Source: Lineus longissimus (lineage: Eukaryota > Nemertea > Pilidiophora > Heteronemertea > Lineidae). From it: a stretch of DNA of 64,000 bases. The first letter of the stretch is position 1, and every line of letters starts with the position of its first letter. The DNA lies in the NCBI RefSeq assembly GCF_910592395.1, contig NC_088308.1, forward strand, positions 19,421,501 to 19,485,500, in the 5' to 3' direction. The notes beneath the pieces are model-generated. The model searched no databases. It was not told the DNA's origin and worked only from the letters and a program-made list of their open reading frames with translations. The translations under genes were made by a program, and so were the position numbers. This document shows positions 46,049 through 57,362 of the stretch, piece by piece.

Positions 46049-46764
46049 TAACGTTATTCAGCTTGCCCGCGCGGCGATTTTACCTTCGCGTCATGCGCGT
46101 CACGGGCGACGTCACTCCCGACACAGCCTGATCGCGTCACGGCTCCGACGTCAGGATGGGTCTGCTGACGTCATGACGTCACAATGCGACGTCTCGAGCC
46201 CTGTCACCTCAGTCAAAAGATTTGGCGCGTTCACACAGAGTTTGGGGATCAATTTTTGTTCGATTTCGGAATCAAATTGTGAAAAGAAGGTTTGTATTAA
46301 ATGTATATGACGAATGAAAAAGACTGATAGGCCTACTGCTGGCCGGTGGGCGTGTTTAGTATCGGCCTTTTGTGTACTGTTCCATTGGCCTACTGACATC
46401 TCACTTCTCATCGGTCACTTCATGGTCAGGGCAAATGATACTGCCCACCTCATTAGGCACGAGAGAACATAAAAATCAATCACCCGGTGAAAGGCCACTG
46501 ACTAGGCAAGTGCATGATCTGATAATGACATCAGACCCAGTCACACACCATTTGGGCCTAGCTACTTTGTGTTGAATACAAATAGTTTATTTTGTCTTTT
46601 TATGGAAGAAAAAGCCTAACCCGCCAAAAAGAAAAAAGAGCCTGTCATTGTCAAGGCACACGCCAGGGAGTAAACGAATGAAGCAGACTCGAACAGTCGT
46701 TTATCAATACATCACTTATAGTACACTGAAACTCTGATGATGGCGGCCACGGGTACAGTGGACT
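46049..46764. other. CG-rich CRE-containing stretch between duplicates
   Basis: Many CGTCA motifs lie at 46085-46200, including a back-to-back pair of TGACGTCA at 46166-46181. The rest shows no gene. Confidence 0.45.
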
Positions 46765-49440
46765 AGTATAATCAAAAACTTCATTCTCATTGCTTTTCTT
46801 TCAAGTCAGTGATTGAAAATGACCCTTCTCAGTGGTTGATGAGACTGGTAGAATCGATCAACACATTGACTCATGTTAAAACAATGAATATTCGCGCAGT
46901 TAGGCTTGCGGCGTTCATGTTTTTAAGCATAGAGAGGAGGAAAATTCAGGCAATTATGACTGATAGCCCAATGAGTTACATGTGGTACTCTTATCTGTGA
47001 CCAGTTTTGCTCATCATTCTCATCATTCTTGGACCGCTCGCATCACCAGTAAACATGAAATATACAATCTGAATCTGTCCAATTATTTATGAGAAGCCTT
47101 ATTGATTTTTATATGAAATATAACCAAGGCGGACTATATCACTACACAACTGGTCAGTATCCATATAATTTCCTACCACTGGCACTATATCAAAAGGTCG
47201 TCAATTTTCTCAGCTCAATATCAGCCAAGAGCAGACGACCGTTCATGCAACATGGTGGCCTTTCCTGCTTCAACGTGCTTCTGACACATTTATCAAAACA
47301 TTGGTATTTCAAATCTATTTCATGGAGGAGCCCGTCTTTAAGCAATATTACTGAATTTCGGTTAGGGGCTAGGAGTCTGCAATTTCGCTATGGCTATTTT
47401 CCAAGACGCGGCCAATCCTGGTCCATTCCATGTTGGCAACGCCTACGCAGGTTGCGTAGTGACCAGTCAGTCAGAGATAAAACACATTGGATCGAAAAAA
47501 ACACCCGTCGAGGGTAGAGAAGTGACAAAGGTCATCTTGATCCTCATTCACATCGCCAAGTCACCGCAAGTCAATCGCGGACTGCCGAAAGTAAGGATGA
47601 TGTCCGGCGCTCAAAACCCTTTTAAGTCTGTATATGATATCTGAGTCGAGTTTGGAGTGAATTTGTGGAGAGAGTACACCGGGGCCTGTTATGTGAATGG
47701 CATAGAATATTTTGAAGTCTCTGGGTTGAAATAACTTGATGCTTCACCGAAATGCGCACCTTTCGTCATGATGACGTCACGAATGATGTGACGTCATGTG
47801 ACGTCATCCCAGCACCCCTGACGACGTGGCCGTGACAACGCAATCCATCACTGCGCATGTTTTGACAACCTACTTCTTCTACTTCTTGTGAACTGCTCTG
47901 CTTCTTTACTGATATAGAAGCAAAAATATATAAGGCTCGCTTAGCCTATATATTTTGGATAGAAGGTTGTGGCAAAGGCCACGGACTTCTTGTCGTTGAA
48001 AGCTGTTGAAAGAACAGTAGTAAAAGTCAACAGATGAATACCGCAATGCAGGAGGAGATTCCTGGCGAAATCAACATGAACCTTTCCAGTGGGGGAATGA
48101 CGTGGGAGGTTGAAAGCAGTGAACAAACTGTTGATGACAGGCCGCAAACTCCGGCACCGCAACGCCTTCAAATGTAGCGCCCAACCACACCTCGCCCACG
48201 TCGGGTCGAAGAAGCGGATGAAAGAAGGCGGCGACTGTTGAAACGAAGGACGGAGTTACTTCAAACGCTTAACAATCAAATAATCAGAGTAAGTTGATCG
48301 ACTGGTTTGGTTTGCGGAAGAGGCTTCGCTGTATTTGAAAAGATAAATGTTTCAGTTTTGATGTCCATGATGCCGATTGGCGATTTGTAAGAAAACCAAA
48401 CTGACGGCCAAGAACTGAAGAATAAAAAAATGGGAGTTAACATACGAACTCGCCACGATTTTGAACCATTTTTCAATGTCAAGGCAAAGGCAAATTGGCG
48501 ATAACTCGCTGTCAGGTGACCCTTGTCCGACTGGTAGATTTGTCAGTAAATCATTGATGAAAACTGGTGTATTTATTTACAGGCCAAAGAAAAGAAGAAG
48601 ACGGATGAGGATACGGCACGAGCGATTGGAAAGAAAGCGCTTGAGGCCAACATGTCCCGTGTCCTGGACCAAAGCAAATGTTACACAGAAAAAGAAGGGT
48701 CGTGCGGCGACCTACAATCAAGAAGTTGCAAAGAAAGCCGAAGTGGTAAGTGAAATAAATATCATACATTTTGTTATTCACCATTCCCTGTTTGCATTGA
48801 TGTTTCTTTATCCAAAATTAATTCATGATGTCGTCACACTCACAACTTTAGATGATGTCAACCATATCGATTTGACGACAGTTTGAGTTGTTGGGACCTA
48901 CCGGGTTATCATGACCAACGATAGGCCCCCCCCCCCCCCCACCCCAGCTTTTACTCTCGCTTAATTTAAGTTTTAGTCTATATCTCGTATCAACTATATA
49001 ATATCTGAGAGAGTAAACAACATTTATATAGGCTTATTATTGCACTTCTATCTTGTCGCCAGTCGGCGGGGGGGGGGGGGGGGGGGGGGCGGAGTGGTAT
49101 TCCGACCGATTTCTGGTGGATTGTCCGTTTTGTCACAAGCATTTCTAATATTCAGGCTGCGGAAAAAAAGGTTCCGGCCCTCACACGAGAGGACCCGATG
49201 TGTTTTAACAAGTCACATCCCAGGAGACTACCTCCACTCAGAGGCTTGACGGAAGTTAGCGACGAAAGGGCAGTATTTGGGTCAAGGCCCCGACTGCTTG
49301 CAGATGCTGATAGGGTGTGCATCAGAAAGGGAGCGGCCTTATTAGAAGAAACGCCCGTCCTAAGCGGTGGCTCATCACTGCCAGCTGACTTTGCCCACAA
49401 GGAAGAATCGCCGGAATCTATGGTATGTTTTTATTCCAGA
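46765..49440 (+). repeat. Duplicated segment, copy C
   Basis: The first part (46765-47450) is repeated at 51265-51935 with an offset of exactly 4,500 bp in the aligned frames. The second part (47283-49360) matches copy B. Together these show a tandem array with a unit of about 4.5-4.65 kb. Short frames in the first part (46809-47000, 47089-47517) are shared between copies but change mainly at non-synonymous positions, so they look non-coding. Confidence 0.9.
47772..47806. promoter_or_regulatory. CRE palindrome triplet
   Basis: Three TGACGTCA sites at 47772-47779, 47789-47796 and 47799-47806. Copies A and B have two; here the second site was duplicated by a 10-bp repeat. Confidence 0.6.
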
Positions 49441-50048
49441 CGATAGCGGGTTAGAAGGACGCAGCCTTTGGCAAAGAAACGCATGAAATACATCGATAGC
49501 CTTTTCATGTGCAAATAGGCAATTGGCTTTCATCTGGGCGATTGCTTTGGTTCTCTGAAAATCTCACGTTGGCCGTTTACGACGCGCGCAAGACAGTCTG
49601 TATAACTGAAGAATCCGTGCTTTACCCGACTTGTGTGGCCAACCTCAAATCTGGTGCTTGGAATGGCAATGTTTAACTACTTAAAATGATATTAGGACCA
49701 TATACGCGATACTTTGAATTATATATATTTTTAATCAGACTAAACTTATTCCTGTTTCAGCGGACAACTAGTAAGCCTACTACTATCTCCTTCCGAGAAA
49801 AAGTTCGAAGGTTTTTCCGGAAAGGCAACCGCGTTGGCCCGATGCCTCAGGAAGAACGTTCAGCTCAGGTGGACCATGATGCTCGGGTGGATCATTTAGC
49901 TCAGGTGGATCAGTCAACTCTGGTGGACAATCATTCAGCTCATTCAGATAACCATTCACATAACGAAACGAAGACTATTAGAGATGAGAACAAGAAGCAC
50001 GGCCTCTGGTGTAGGGTGAAAAAAGCCCTCCGCTGCTGCGGCCATTAA
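48034..50048 (+). pseudogene. Unrecognised basic protein gene, copy 2 (broken 5', intact 3')
   Basis: Four exons: 48034-48288, 48583-48745, 49156-49422, 49761-50048. Exon 1 has a stop (TAG, 48175-48177) where copy 1 has CAG. Exon 2 is 2 bases shorter than in copy 1 (near 48662), which shifts the frame. Exon 3 (89 codons) and exon 4 (95 codons plus stop) are open and in phase. Exon 4 adds a basic segment (SFREKVRRFFRKGNR), short VDH/VDN repeats (QVDHDARVDHLAQVDQ), a His/Asn/Ser-rich part, and a C-terminus WCRVKKALRCCGH that looks like a polybasic, dicysteine membrane-targeting tail. The damage makes it a pseudogene, unless translation starts downstream. An undamaged gene would be about 324 codons. 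Confidence 0.6.
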
Positions 50049-51264
50049 CTCTTTTCTGATAATTTATAATTTTTTGTAAGTACTGTAGGAGTGACTTTAT
50101 TGGCTTCTTCCTGAGTTTTGCAGGAGCACAACAGCAATTCCCAACTGGGGCATCTTTGGCACAAGACCCGCTCGGTTGGCATTTATACTCAATGCAGTTA
50201 TGAATTCAAAATTTCTCGCTGAATCACCAAAAGCAGCAAATCACCAAACAAGACAGCAAAGGGATACACTGTACATACTTGATTAAAATAATAATTTTAT
50301 TTATATTTTGTACTTAAAAATTTCATAATCTAAATCTTAGATCGTGAAATATATATAGACCAAGTTTCCTTATTAAACCTAAATCTTTTTCTTTTGCTCC
50401 TAATAATGTAACAAACCATGATAGTAATTTACTTTTTTAACCAATTTGATAAACAATTTCTAATGCTCCAAATTCAATGAATTATGTTAGTAACTCCGGT
50501 TTCACTGTACATCATAGTAGAGGTGTATAGTGTTACTGGATGACATTAAAGAAATCAAAAAAATTCTATAAAAAAATATAATTTTAGGCAAAGTTACTCA
50601 TTAAATAAAGTAGAAATTTTATATTATCTTATATTCTAAAATAATTTTGGAGCATATTTTCTGGAGCAAAAGAAAGGTTTTTTGAATGTCATAATATAAT
50701 ATAATGAAGTAATCATAGTGGAGTTGTAGAGTTTTAACTTGGTCACATTGAAGCAATCCGTTGGTTATACATGATATCCCTGTTGTTTTTGGCGTGATAT
50801 GCAAGTTTTATTCGTGGTGATATCCTTCTTTAAAGACAGAGCAAGCCTCTAAGAAACAGACCAACTGAGCTTAGTTTTAGTGAATCTCGTTTTTCTCACC
50901 TATCTTACAATACCTTCGGTTCCCCTTTTTAATTTTAATTTATATAACATACCGAAGGTTGATTTGCTCAAAAACCTTAAATCCCATCCTCATCGTCCCA
51001 GCATGACATGATGAGGCCACGGTCATCTCATAATTATAGTTTTATCTTTACAAAGTGCCAAGGATGCCTCAGATTCACGCAGTATAAGTATAAGTCACTC
51101 TATAACATTAACATTTGGGTCCCCTTTTTCCCCTTGATTTACATGCATGTGAAATACTGAAGTTTGAATTAAAAAAACATTAAAACTTGATCCTCATCGT
51201 CCCCCATAACATGATGAGGCCACGGCTATCTCATCCTATAGTCATTCCTACAGTAAATTATACC
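50049..51264. other. AT-rich spacer with a 200-bp-offset direct repeat
   Basis: No gene. A diverged repeat of about 130 bp occurs at about 50920-51030 and 51119-51230. Both contain CCTCATCGTCCC and ATGATGAGGCCACGG; CCTCATC and GATGAGG flank each core as a small dyad. Confidence 0.45.
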
Positions 51265-51935
51265 AATATAATCAAAAACTTCATTCTTATTGTTTTTCTT
51301 TCAAGTCAGTGATTGAAAATGACCCTTCTCAGTGGTTGATGAGACAGGTAGAATCGATCAACACATTGACTCATGTTAAAACAATGAATATTCGCGCAGT
51401 TAGGCTTGCGACGTTCATGTTTTTAAGCATAGAAAGGAGGAAAATTTATGCAATTATCACTGATAGCCCAATGAGTTGCATGTGGTACTCTTATCTGTGA
51501 CCAGTTTTGTTCATCATTCTTGGACCGCTCGCATCACCAGTAAACATGAAATATACAATCTGAATCTGTCCAATTATTTATGAGAAGCCTTATTGATTTT
51601 TATATGAAATATAACCAAGGCGGACTATATCACTACACAACTGGTCAGTATCCATATAATTTCCTACCACTATATCAACAGGTCGTCAATTTTCTTAGCT
51701 CGATATCCGCCAAGAGCAGACGACCGTTCATGCAACATGGCCGCCTTTCCTGCTTCAACGTGTTACTGACACATTTATCAAAACATTGGTGTTTCAAATC
51801 TATTTCATAGAAGGGCCCGTATTTTAGCAATATTACTGAATTTCAGTTAGGGGCTAGGAGTCTGCAATTTCGCTATGGCCATTTTCCAAGACGCGGCCAA
51901 TCCTGGTCCATTGCATATTGGCAACGCCAGTGTGT
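51265..51935 (+). repeat. Duplicated segment, copy D (truncated)
   Basis: Matches 46765-47450 and stops at the point where the other copies carry the EGF-exon piece and CRE cluster. This is the right-hand end of the array. Confidence 0.85.
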
Positions 51936-52012
51936 GCACTTGAAGAACATGGTGAGTAACGTTAGGGGTTTGGGAATTCGTCAATAATTTCCAGGCGGTG
52001 GTGATACACGAG

Positions 52013-52336
52013 TCACAATCCAGCAAATCCGGCAGTCCAGTGATCCAGCTTTTTCGAATACCCGTTTTGCTGGATAAGTGAGGTGTCTGCTGTGTGCGCA
52101 TCGCTTTCAACGCCGAATATGATGTATTTTATCTTTCCATTGGACCAGAATGAAAGCGCTTCTTTGTAAACCTCATACGATAACGATCGGAATGAAACAG
52201 TTGGGAATACTGCATTGTATTTCAAGTGGAACCAAATCGATAGTTTTTCGTGCCGTATCATATAGCCAATGTTATGCACAAAGCTTATAGACCACATGCA
52301 TGTTTTATCGGGTATACGTATTGGAAATTCGCTCAT
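52013..52336 (-). CDS. Hypothetical open frame, 107 codons
   Basis: The longest frame in this part. It has a balanced composition with many aromatic residues (IWFHLKYNAVF, ALSFWSNGKI). A weak acceptor (ACTTAG) lies directly before its ATG. It could be an upstream ectodomain exon of the minus-strand receptor gene at 38-42 kb, but no phase link could be shown and no domain is recognised. It may equally be chance. Confidence 0.2.
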   Translation of the reverse strand: MSEFPIRIPDKTCMWSISFVHNIGYMIRHEKLSIWFHLKYNAVFPTVSFRSLSYEVYKEALSFWSNGKIKYIIFGVESDAHTADTSLIQQNGYSKKLDHWTAGFAGL

Positions 52337-54716
52337 CTAAGTTCCCCGAGACCTTTTGGGCTGGTTGTGGGACTGATGGATACGTGATACATTATTTTTT
52401 ATGGGCAGAGCGCCGTTTTCTCATGAAACACGGGCCTTAGTTGTGCCACTTGATATTTGAAACTAGCGATTGTATATGGTTAGTAACTGGGACGACGAAG
52501 TCCAAAATGATGAATATTTGATTGTTATTGCGCTTCATTTCAGATCCAGTATTTTTAGTTTTAGAATCGGTGTTTCCCCTTTAACTTAAGCTTACCAGTA
52601 GTTGCATTCGTTGAACCATGGGCGATATCAATTGGTAATACTTTGGTTCATCTTTATGGGTGAGATGTCTGGAACGATACAAACCATGCAAACGATACTT
52701 CATAAGCAACACGATAATTGAACGAACTAATTTCATCTTGAAATCTGAAAAGAAAAGATATACCAAAGAGCTTTTTTTCAAAAGTATAAATCGAGACGCT
52801 CGCAGAGCTATACGGCCAACGATATAAGATATTTATGTGACTTTCAAAACATTGCGTGTCCAAATTAATTCACCGCAATATCATTTCCACAGTACCTACA
52901 TTATCCACGCCTGTATGAGGAATAATATTATAATCGACGAATCAAACACAACCCATGCAGCCCCTGTGCTCAGCACTAAGGTTCCCATAATATTTTTAAG
53001 TTGACCCCCTCATTCCTGCCTTAGTCCCCATTAAGTAAAAGGCCTTGACCCGCTTTGATCGTTTGAGATGAACCGAGCCAAAAATACATATTATATAAAA
53101 CCTTTTCACCAAAAGATAAAGACATTTCCCCAAGGACAGCAGATTGGGGGGGATAACCAGTAATGCGCGGATTTCAGAGTCCAGTGCGATTTTGTTAAAT
53201 CTGAATACATGTATATGTAAGGACAGTATGTTCATATAGGATCCCTTTAAAAATAATTTCAAAGTGTATTTATGTTTATTTTACTACAGCGAAGTTGTTC
53301 AATAAATCGTTTCGGAACGGGCCCGAAGTAGCAACTTCAGTCATCCTGAAGTGGTGATAACAAATATCTACAAGAGATCGTTGACGAAATTTTGATGTGC
53401 TGTGCTACTTTGAACCAGAAAGTCTATTTGAAAAAAAAATAATGAGAATGGTAGCAAAAAGGCCTATTGGGCCTTTATGGACATGATACATGTACTCACC
53501 GCTTTTTAAAAATCAGAATTGATCGATGAAACAAGGGCCAACGTACCGTTATCCATAGGCCTTATACATGTATCATCAAATGATTATCTTCAAACTGATT
53601 TGGCAGAGCTCTCGGGCAAACAGTATAATAATCACGTATATACGCCCATCAGTGATTGGTATACAGGTATATATGGCAATTAATTTCATCATGGAATAAA
53701 CTTGTATTGTCACGAAGGCCTGGAAGATGATTCAAAGCTTTGGAATAATGCAAAGTATGATAATGGCGAACAGGTGTTTTGAGTTGTGATATTGATTGAC
53801 AATTATTTGGGATGCGAATGAAAATGATAACGAATTCAGTTGTACATTTAATGTAAAGACAATGGTTACAGACGAAGCAAACAAATAGAAGTTGCATTTC
53901 AAATTCAGGCGCTGTCTCTCACGAAGCTTTCAACATAAATCCCGATCGTCCAAAATGGCTATCTTGTCCCTTGTGTTGTGTAATCCTGAAGAGCGGACTC
54001 ACCGAGGATTGTGACTAAACATTCCTTTTAACAGCCTTAAGTGGCCGTAACAAGGGTAAGGGTCTCAAATAGAATAGTCCCTCGGAGACATGTCAAGGGG
54101 TGTCCAGATGAATACACCACCCACGAGGGTCATGTTTGCCTGAGGGGCTTGTATTTGGTCCCAAACCAAGGTCCAAAATTATGATATTCGGCGAAATTTG
54201 GCAAAGCCAATAGGCAAACAAGGGAGACACGTTTCGACTAATTTTAGATTCCCAGGGTAAATATCAAATCTGTCAGTATCTGTCTGAGAGTGATAACTTC
54301 ATTTTGTCTTGGCATGTTTCTGAAGAACTATTGTTAGAAAGTTAAGGTAAACATGTTTTCAATAAAGGGTCATTCGAGGTCCTGTGACCTTATGGCTTAC
54401 CATGGTTGTTTCCAATTACATGTATTTGACATCTGAGCATATCGACCACCCCTTTTAAAGAATTCCCTCTCATGGGTTGGCATTAACACTATATAAGACA
54501 TAAATAAGCATAAAAACGGCAGAAATATCATCCAAATCGTGAAATCAAGACTTCCACAAAGGTTTATAGACGTCGCGTCACGTCACGTTACATAATGTAA
54601 ATCCGTCAGAGTTACAATGCATCGTGACGTGACGACGGCCAACACTATGTAAACGTTGTTCCCAATCAAGTGCATGAATCTACAGTAACGAGGTCATCCT
54701 GGCATAGTTAGTTTTT
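52337..54716. other. Gene-poor stretch
   Basis: Several 60-90-codon frames on the minus strand have no recognisable family. A hairpin with CACGTCACG arms lies at 54571-54637. Nothing else stands out. Confidence 0.35.
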
Positions 54717-54767
54717 AGCTCACCTCTTAGCAGAGGTGAGCTTATCCCATACCGTGGCGTCCGTCGT

Positions 54768-54839
<72 letters not shown>

Positions 54840-55890
54840 GCGGCGTCGTCGTCGTCGTCGTCGTCGTCCGTCGTCCGTTAGCAGGGCACGTTTCGTAACT
54901 GTTAGAGCTATTGAGTTGAAACTTGGTACACATGTACCCTTATGTAATGACACCTGGGAGACCAAGTTTCGGTCCGATTCGTTTCATGGTTTGGCCACCA
55001 GGGGGCCAAACGTTAAAAGTGAAAATATGCAATATCTCCCTCAATAGTAGTCGGGAAATTTTGAAAAAAATATGGTAGGTACTTCTAGCAAAGGTGCATC
55101 ATATATCCTCCGGGTTTTTGATTTGACCTCCTTTTCAAGGTCACAGAGGTCAAATGGTGTAAATTGGCCGTTAGGATGTAACGATGGCACGTTTCTAAAC
55201 TGCAATGACTATTGATACCAAATTTGGTACACATTTACCCCTTAGTCAGCTGATCTCAGGGATCGAAGTTTGGTCCAATATGATTCACCACTTGACCACC
55301 AGGGGGCAAAATCCAAAAACCTTAAAAATGTGATTATTCCTTAACTTCTTGCCCGATTGCCACCAATTTGATATCATGGGTACATCTAACCACCATACAG
55401 TATATGTCACACAGGTTTTTAATTTGACCTTCTTGTCAAGGTCACAGAGGTCAAATGGCGTAAATTCGCCGTCAGGCCGTAACAATGGCACGTTTCTTAA
55501 CTGCAATGACTATTGATCACAAATTAAGTACACATGTACCCCTTGGTCAGGTGATCTCAGGTACCGAAGTTTGGTGCGATCTGATTTGCCGTTTGGGCTC
55601 CAGGGAGGGGGCCAAATCCTAAATTCTTCAAAATGCCATTATTCCTAGTAATGACTTGCCCGATTGGCACCAATTTTATATCATAGGTACATCTAATTCT
55701 AACAACCATTCAATGTGTCACCCGGGTCTTCTTTGATTTGACCTACTTTTCAAGGTCACAGAGGTCGAATGTACTGTAAATTGGCCATTTTGGGGAAATT
55801 GTAATTGCTTGGACCTACATCAAACCTAACACTACATGACACAAGACCATGCTCTTAATCCATCTTTCCTCCACATGAGGTGAGCACAAT
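54717..55890. mobile_element. Composite GAGGTGAGC / (CGT)n repeat element
   Basis: It opens with a perfect 11-bp-stem hairpin (AGCTCACCTCT, loop TAGC, AGAGGTGAGCT; 54717-54742), then ACCGTGGCGTCCGTCGTCC and a long CGT array. It ends with GAGGTGAGC (55877-55885), inverted relative to its start. Between them are three diverged units of about 300 bp, each with CAAGGTCACAGAGGTC (about 55136, 55437, 55751). The layout resembles a repeat type common in molluscs and related animals (from memory). The poly-Arg frames on both strands are by-products of the CGT run. Confidence 0.7.
54766..54870 (+). repeat. (CGT)n microsatellite
   Basis: More than 30 CGT units, interrupted once by CGGCGG near 54838, inside the composite element. 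Confidence 0.97.
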
Positions 55891-55910
55891 GGCCCTGGCC
55901 ATTTCATTAA

Positions 55911-57299
55911 ATATACTCCGCCTGTCGATATTTCAAGAAGACTAGCGGTGCTGATCTTCTCGGTAATCAACAAAACAGTTCACCCTCCACTCTGACTCGT
56001 AAATTAAGACACCTCCAAGGCCGTTAGATAGCTACCTTTGATATTCGACCGTTCCACATGCTGTGGAGAGATTCTCTCGAAGCGCACTTAGAAATATCAT
56101 TTGCCCCATGCGCCATACTACCATCCAAGGCCCTAATCCTCTCTGATATGAATTTCAAGAATGCATTCTACTCAAAGATTCTTGAACCGTTCCTCACTCA
56201 TCTGTGGCCTAGTAAAGCTTTGTTTCGATGCTAAAAGCAACATTTCACGTTGTTATAGGCTATTCCTATAATAGGCTAGTTATAAGGAGGCTAGCGTATC
56301 AGCCGTACCACCTCTAAAGTTAGACGGAGTGATGCTTTTAAATTGTGATGAACGAAAGAAGTGAAAAAAAACCTCAAATTTTCGTGTAACAGGTTACTCT
56401 AGCCTATAGCTAAATATCCAACTATACATGATTCTAGGTTGGGATGCACTTTCAAAATATTTCATATGATCGATTGGTGTGATTAGTAAAACAGCTGCAT
56501 AGGCTACTTCATATATATCTTCATATAGAGAAAGGCTCGAAAACGCTTTAAAATAGGCAAGTGCATGCAAGTGCAACGGTATATCTGTTCCGATTCCAAA
56601 GATCGGGCGAAGCAATGACAAGCAGATGGTTTAGCCAGAATCATAATCCGCCTTGGAATCGACGTGCTGTTTTAGACGCTGTGCAATAATCCTATATGAT
56701 GCTGTTTAGAACTGGTTTGGAAATCAAATATATTATACATTGATCCAGTTATCACAGCGCGCGGTCTACCATGGCCAAGAGCGGGAAACTCTCCCGAGCA
56801 GGTAAAAAGCCCCCCCCCCCCCCACCCCATCGCATGTGAGGTAAATAAGGGGTCTTTAGAAGTTCTATCACAGAGTGAAACGCTCTAATCAGTTACAGGA
56901 TGACGAAAAGAGATCTAGAGAATTGGCATTGCTTATACCGCTTCTTTTCTTTGCCTGATGATCAGTTGAGCTGTCAACACCAAAGGGAAGAGAATCATGA
57001 AAGACAACGTTATCGAACAATGATGCATTCATATCATTGCATGATGAACGTTTTCAGTCTCTTGTGTGCGAGAACATGTAAGCTTACATTTCAAACTTGA
57101 ATAAAGTCATGAAATTGATGTGCTGCGGGTTTCTCACAGAATGTATTGATTGATTCTCTGCCAATGCCCGACTCGGACCAGGTGCATGATACAAACAGAT
57201 GGTGACTCGCTATGAAGACAATGCAGACAAGAAATATATAGGCCTACCTCGAGAAATGTAAATGGGGATCCGAGTCGAAGGAAAATGATCTGCCCCCTG
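55911..57299. other. No gene recognised
   Basis: Short frames only. A 14-base C run lies near 56810. Confidence 0.35.
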
Positions 57300-57362
57300 G
57301 TCAGCTCACCTGTGGGGAGCTTATACGATACCGTGGCGTCCGTCCTCCCTCGTCGTCGTCCG
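57300..57362 (+). repeat. Truncated copy of the composite element head
   Basis: CAGCTCACCTGTGGGGAGCTTA is followed by ATACCGTGGCGTCCGTCC and a short CGT run, then unrelated sequence. It matches the first 60 bases of the 54.7-kb element. Confidence 0.75.

Noticed and set aside
46809-47517. Frames conserved between duplicated copies (63 and 142 codons)
   Set aside because: The copies differ mostly by amino-acid-changing or frame-altering substitutions; similarity is explained by recent duplication.
48461-48886. 141-codon plus-strand frame over exon 2 of copy 2
   Set aside because: It runs from intron 1 through the exon into the next intron in a different frame from the exon of copy 1. It is open by chance.
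54720-55047. Poly-arginine and poly-threonine frames of 63-103 codons
   Set aside because: They are translations of the (CGT)n array on both strands inside a repeat element.
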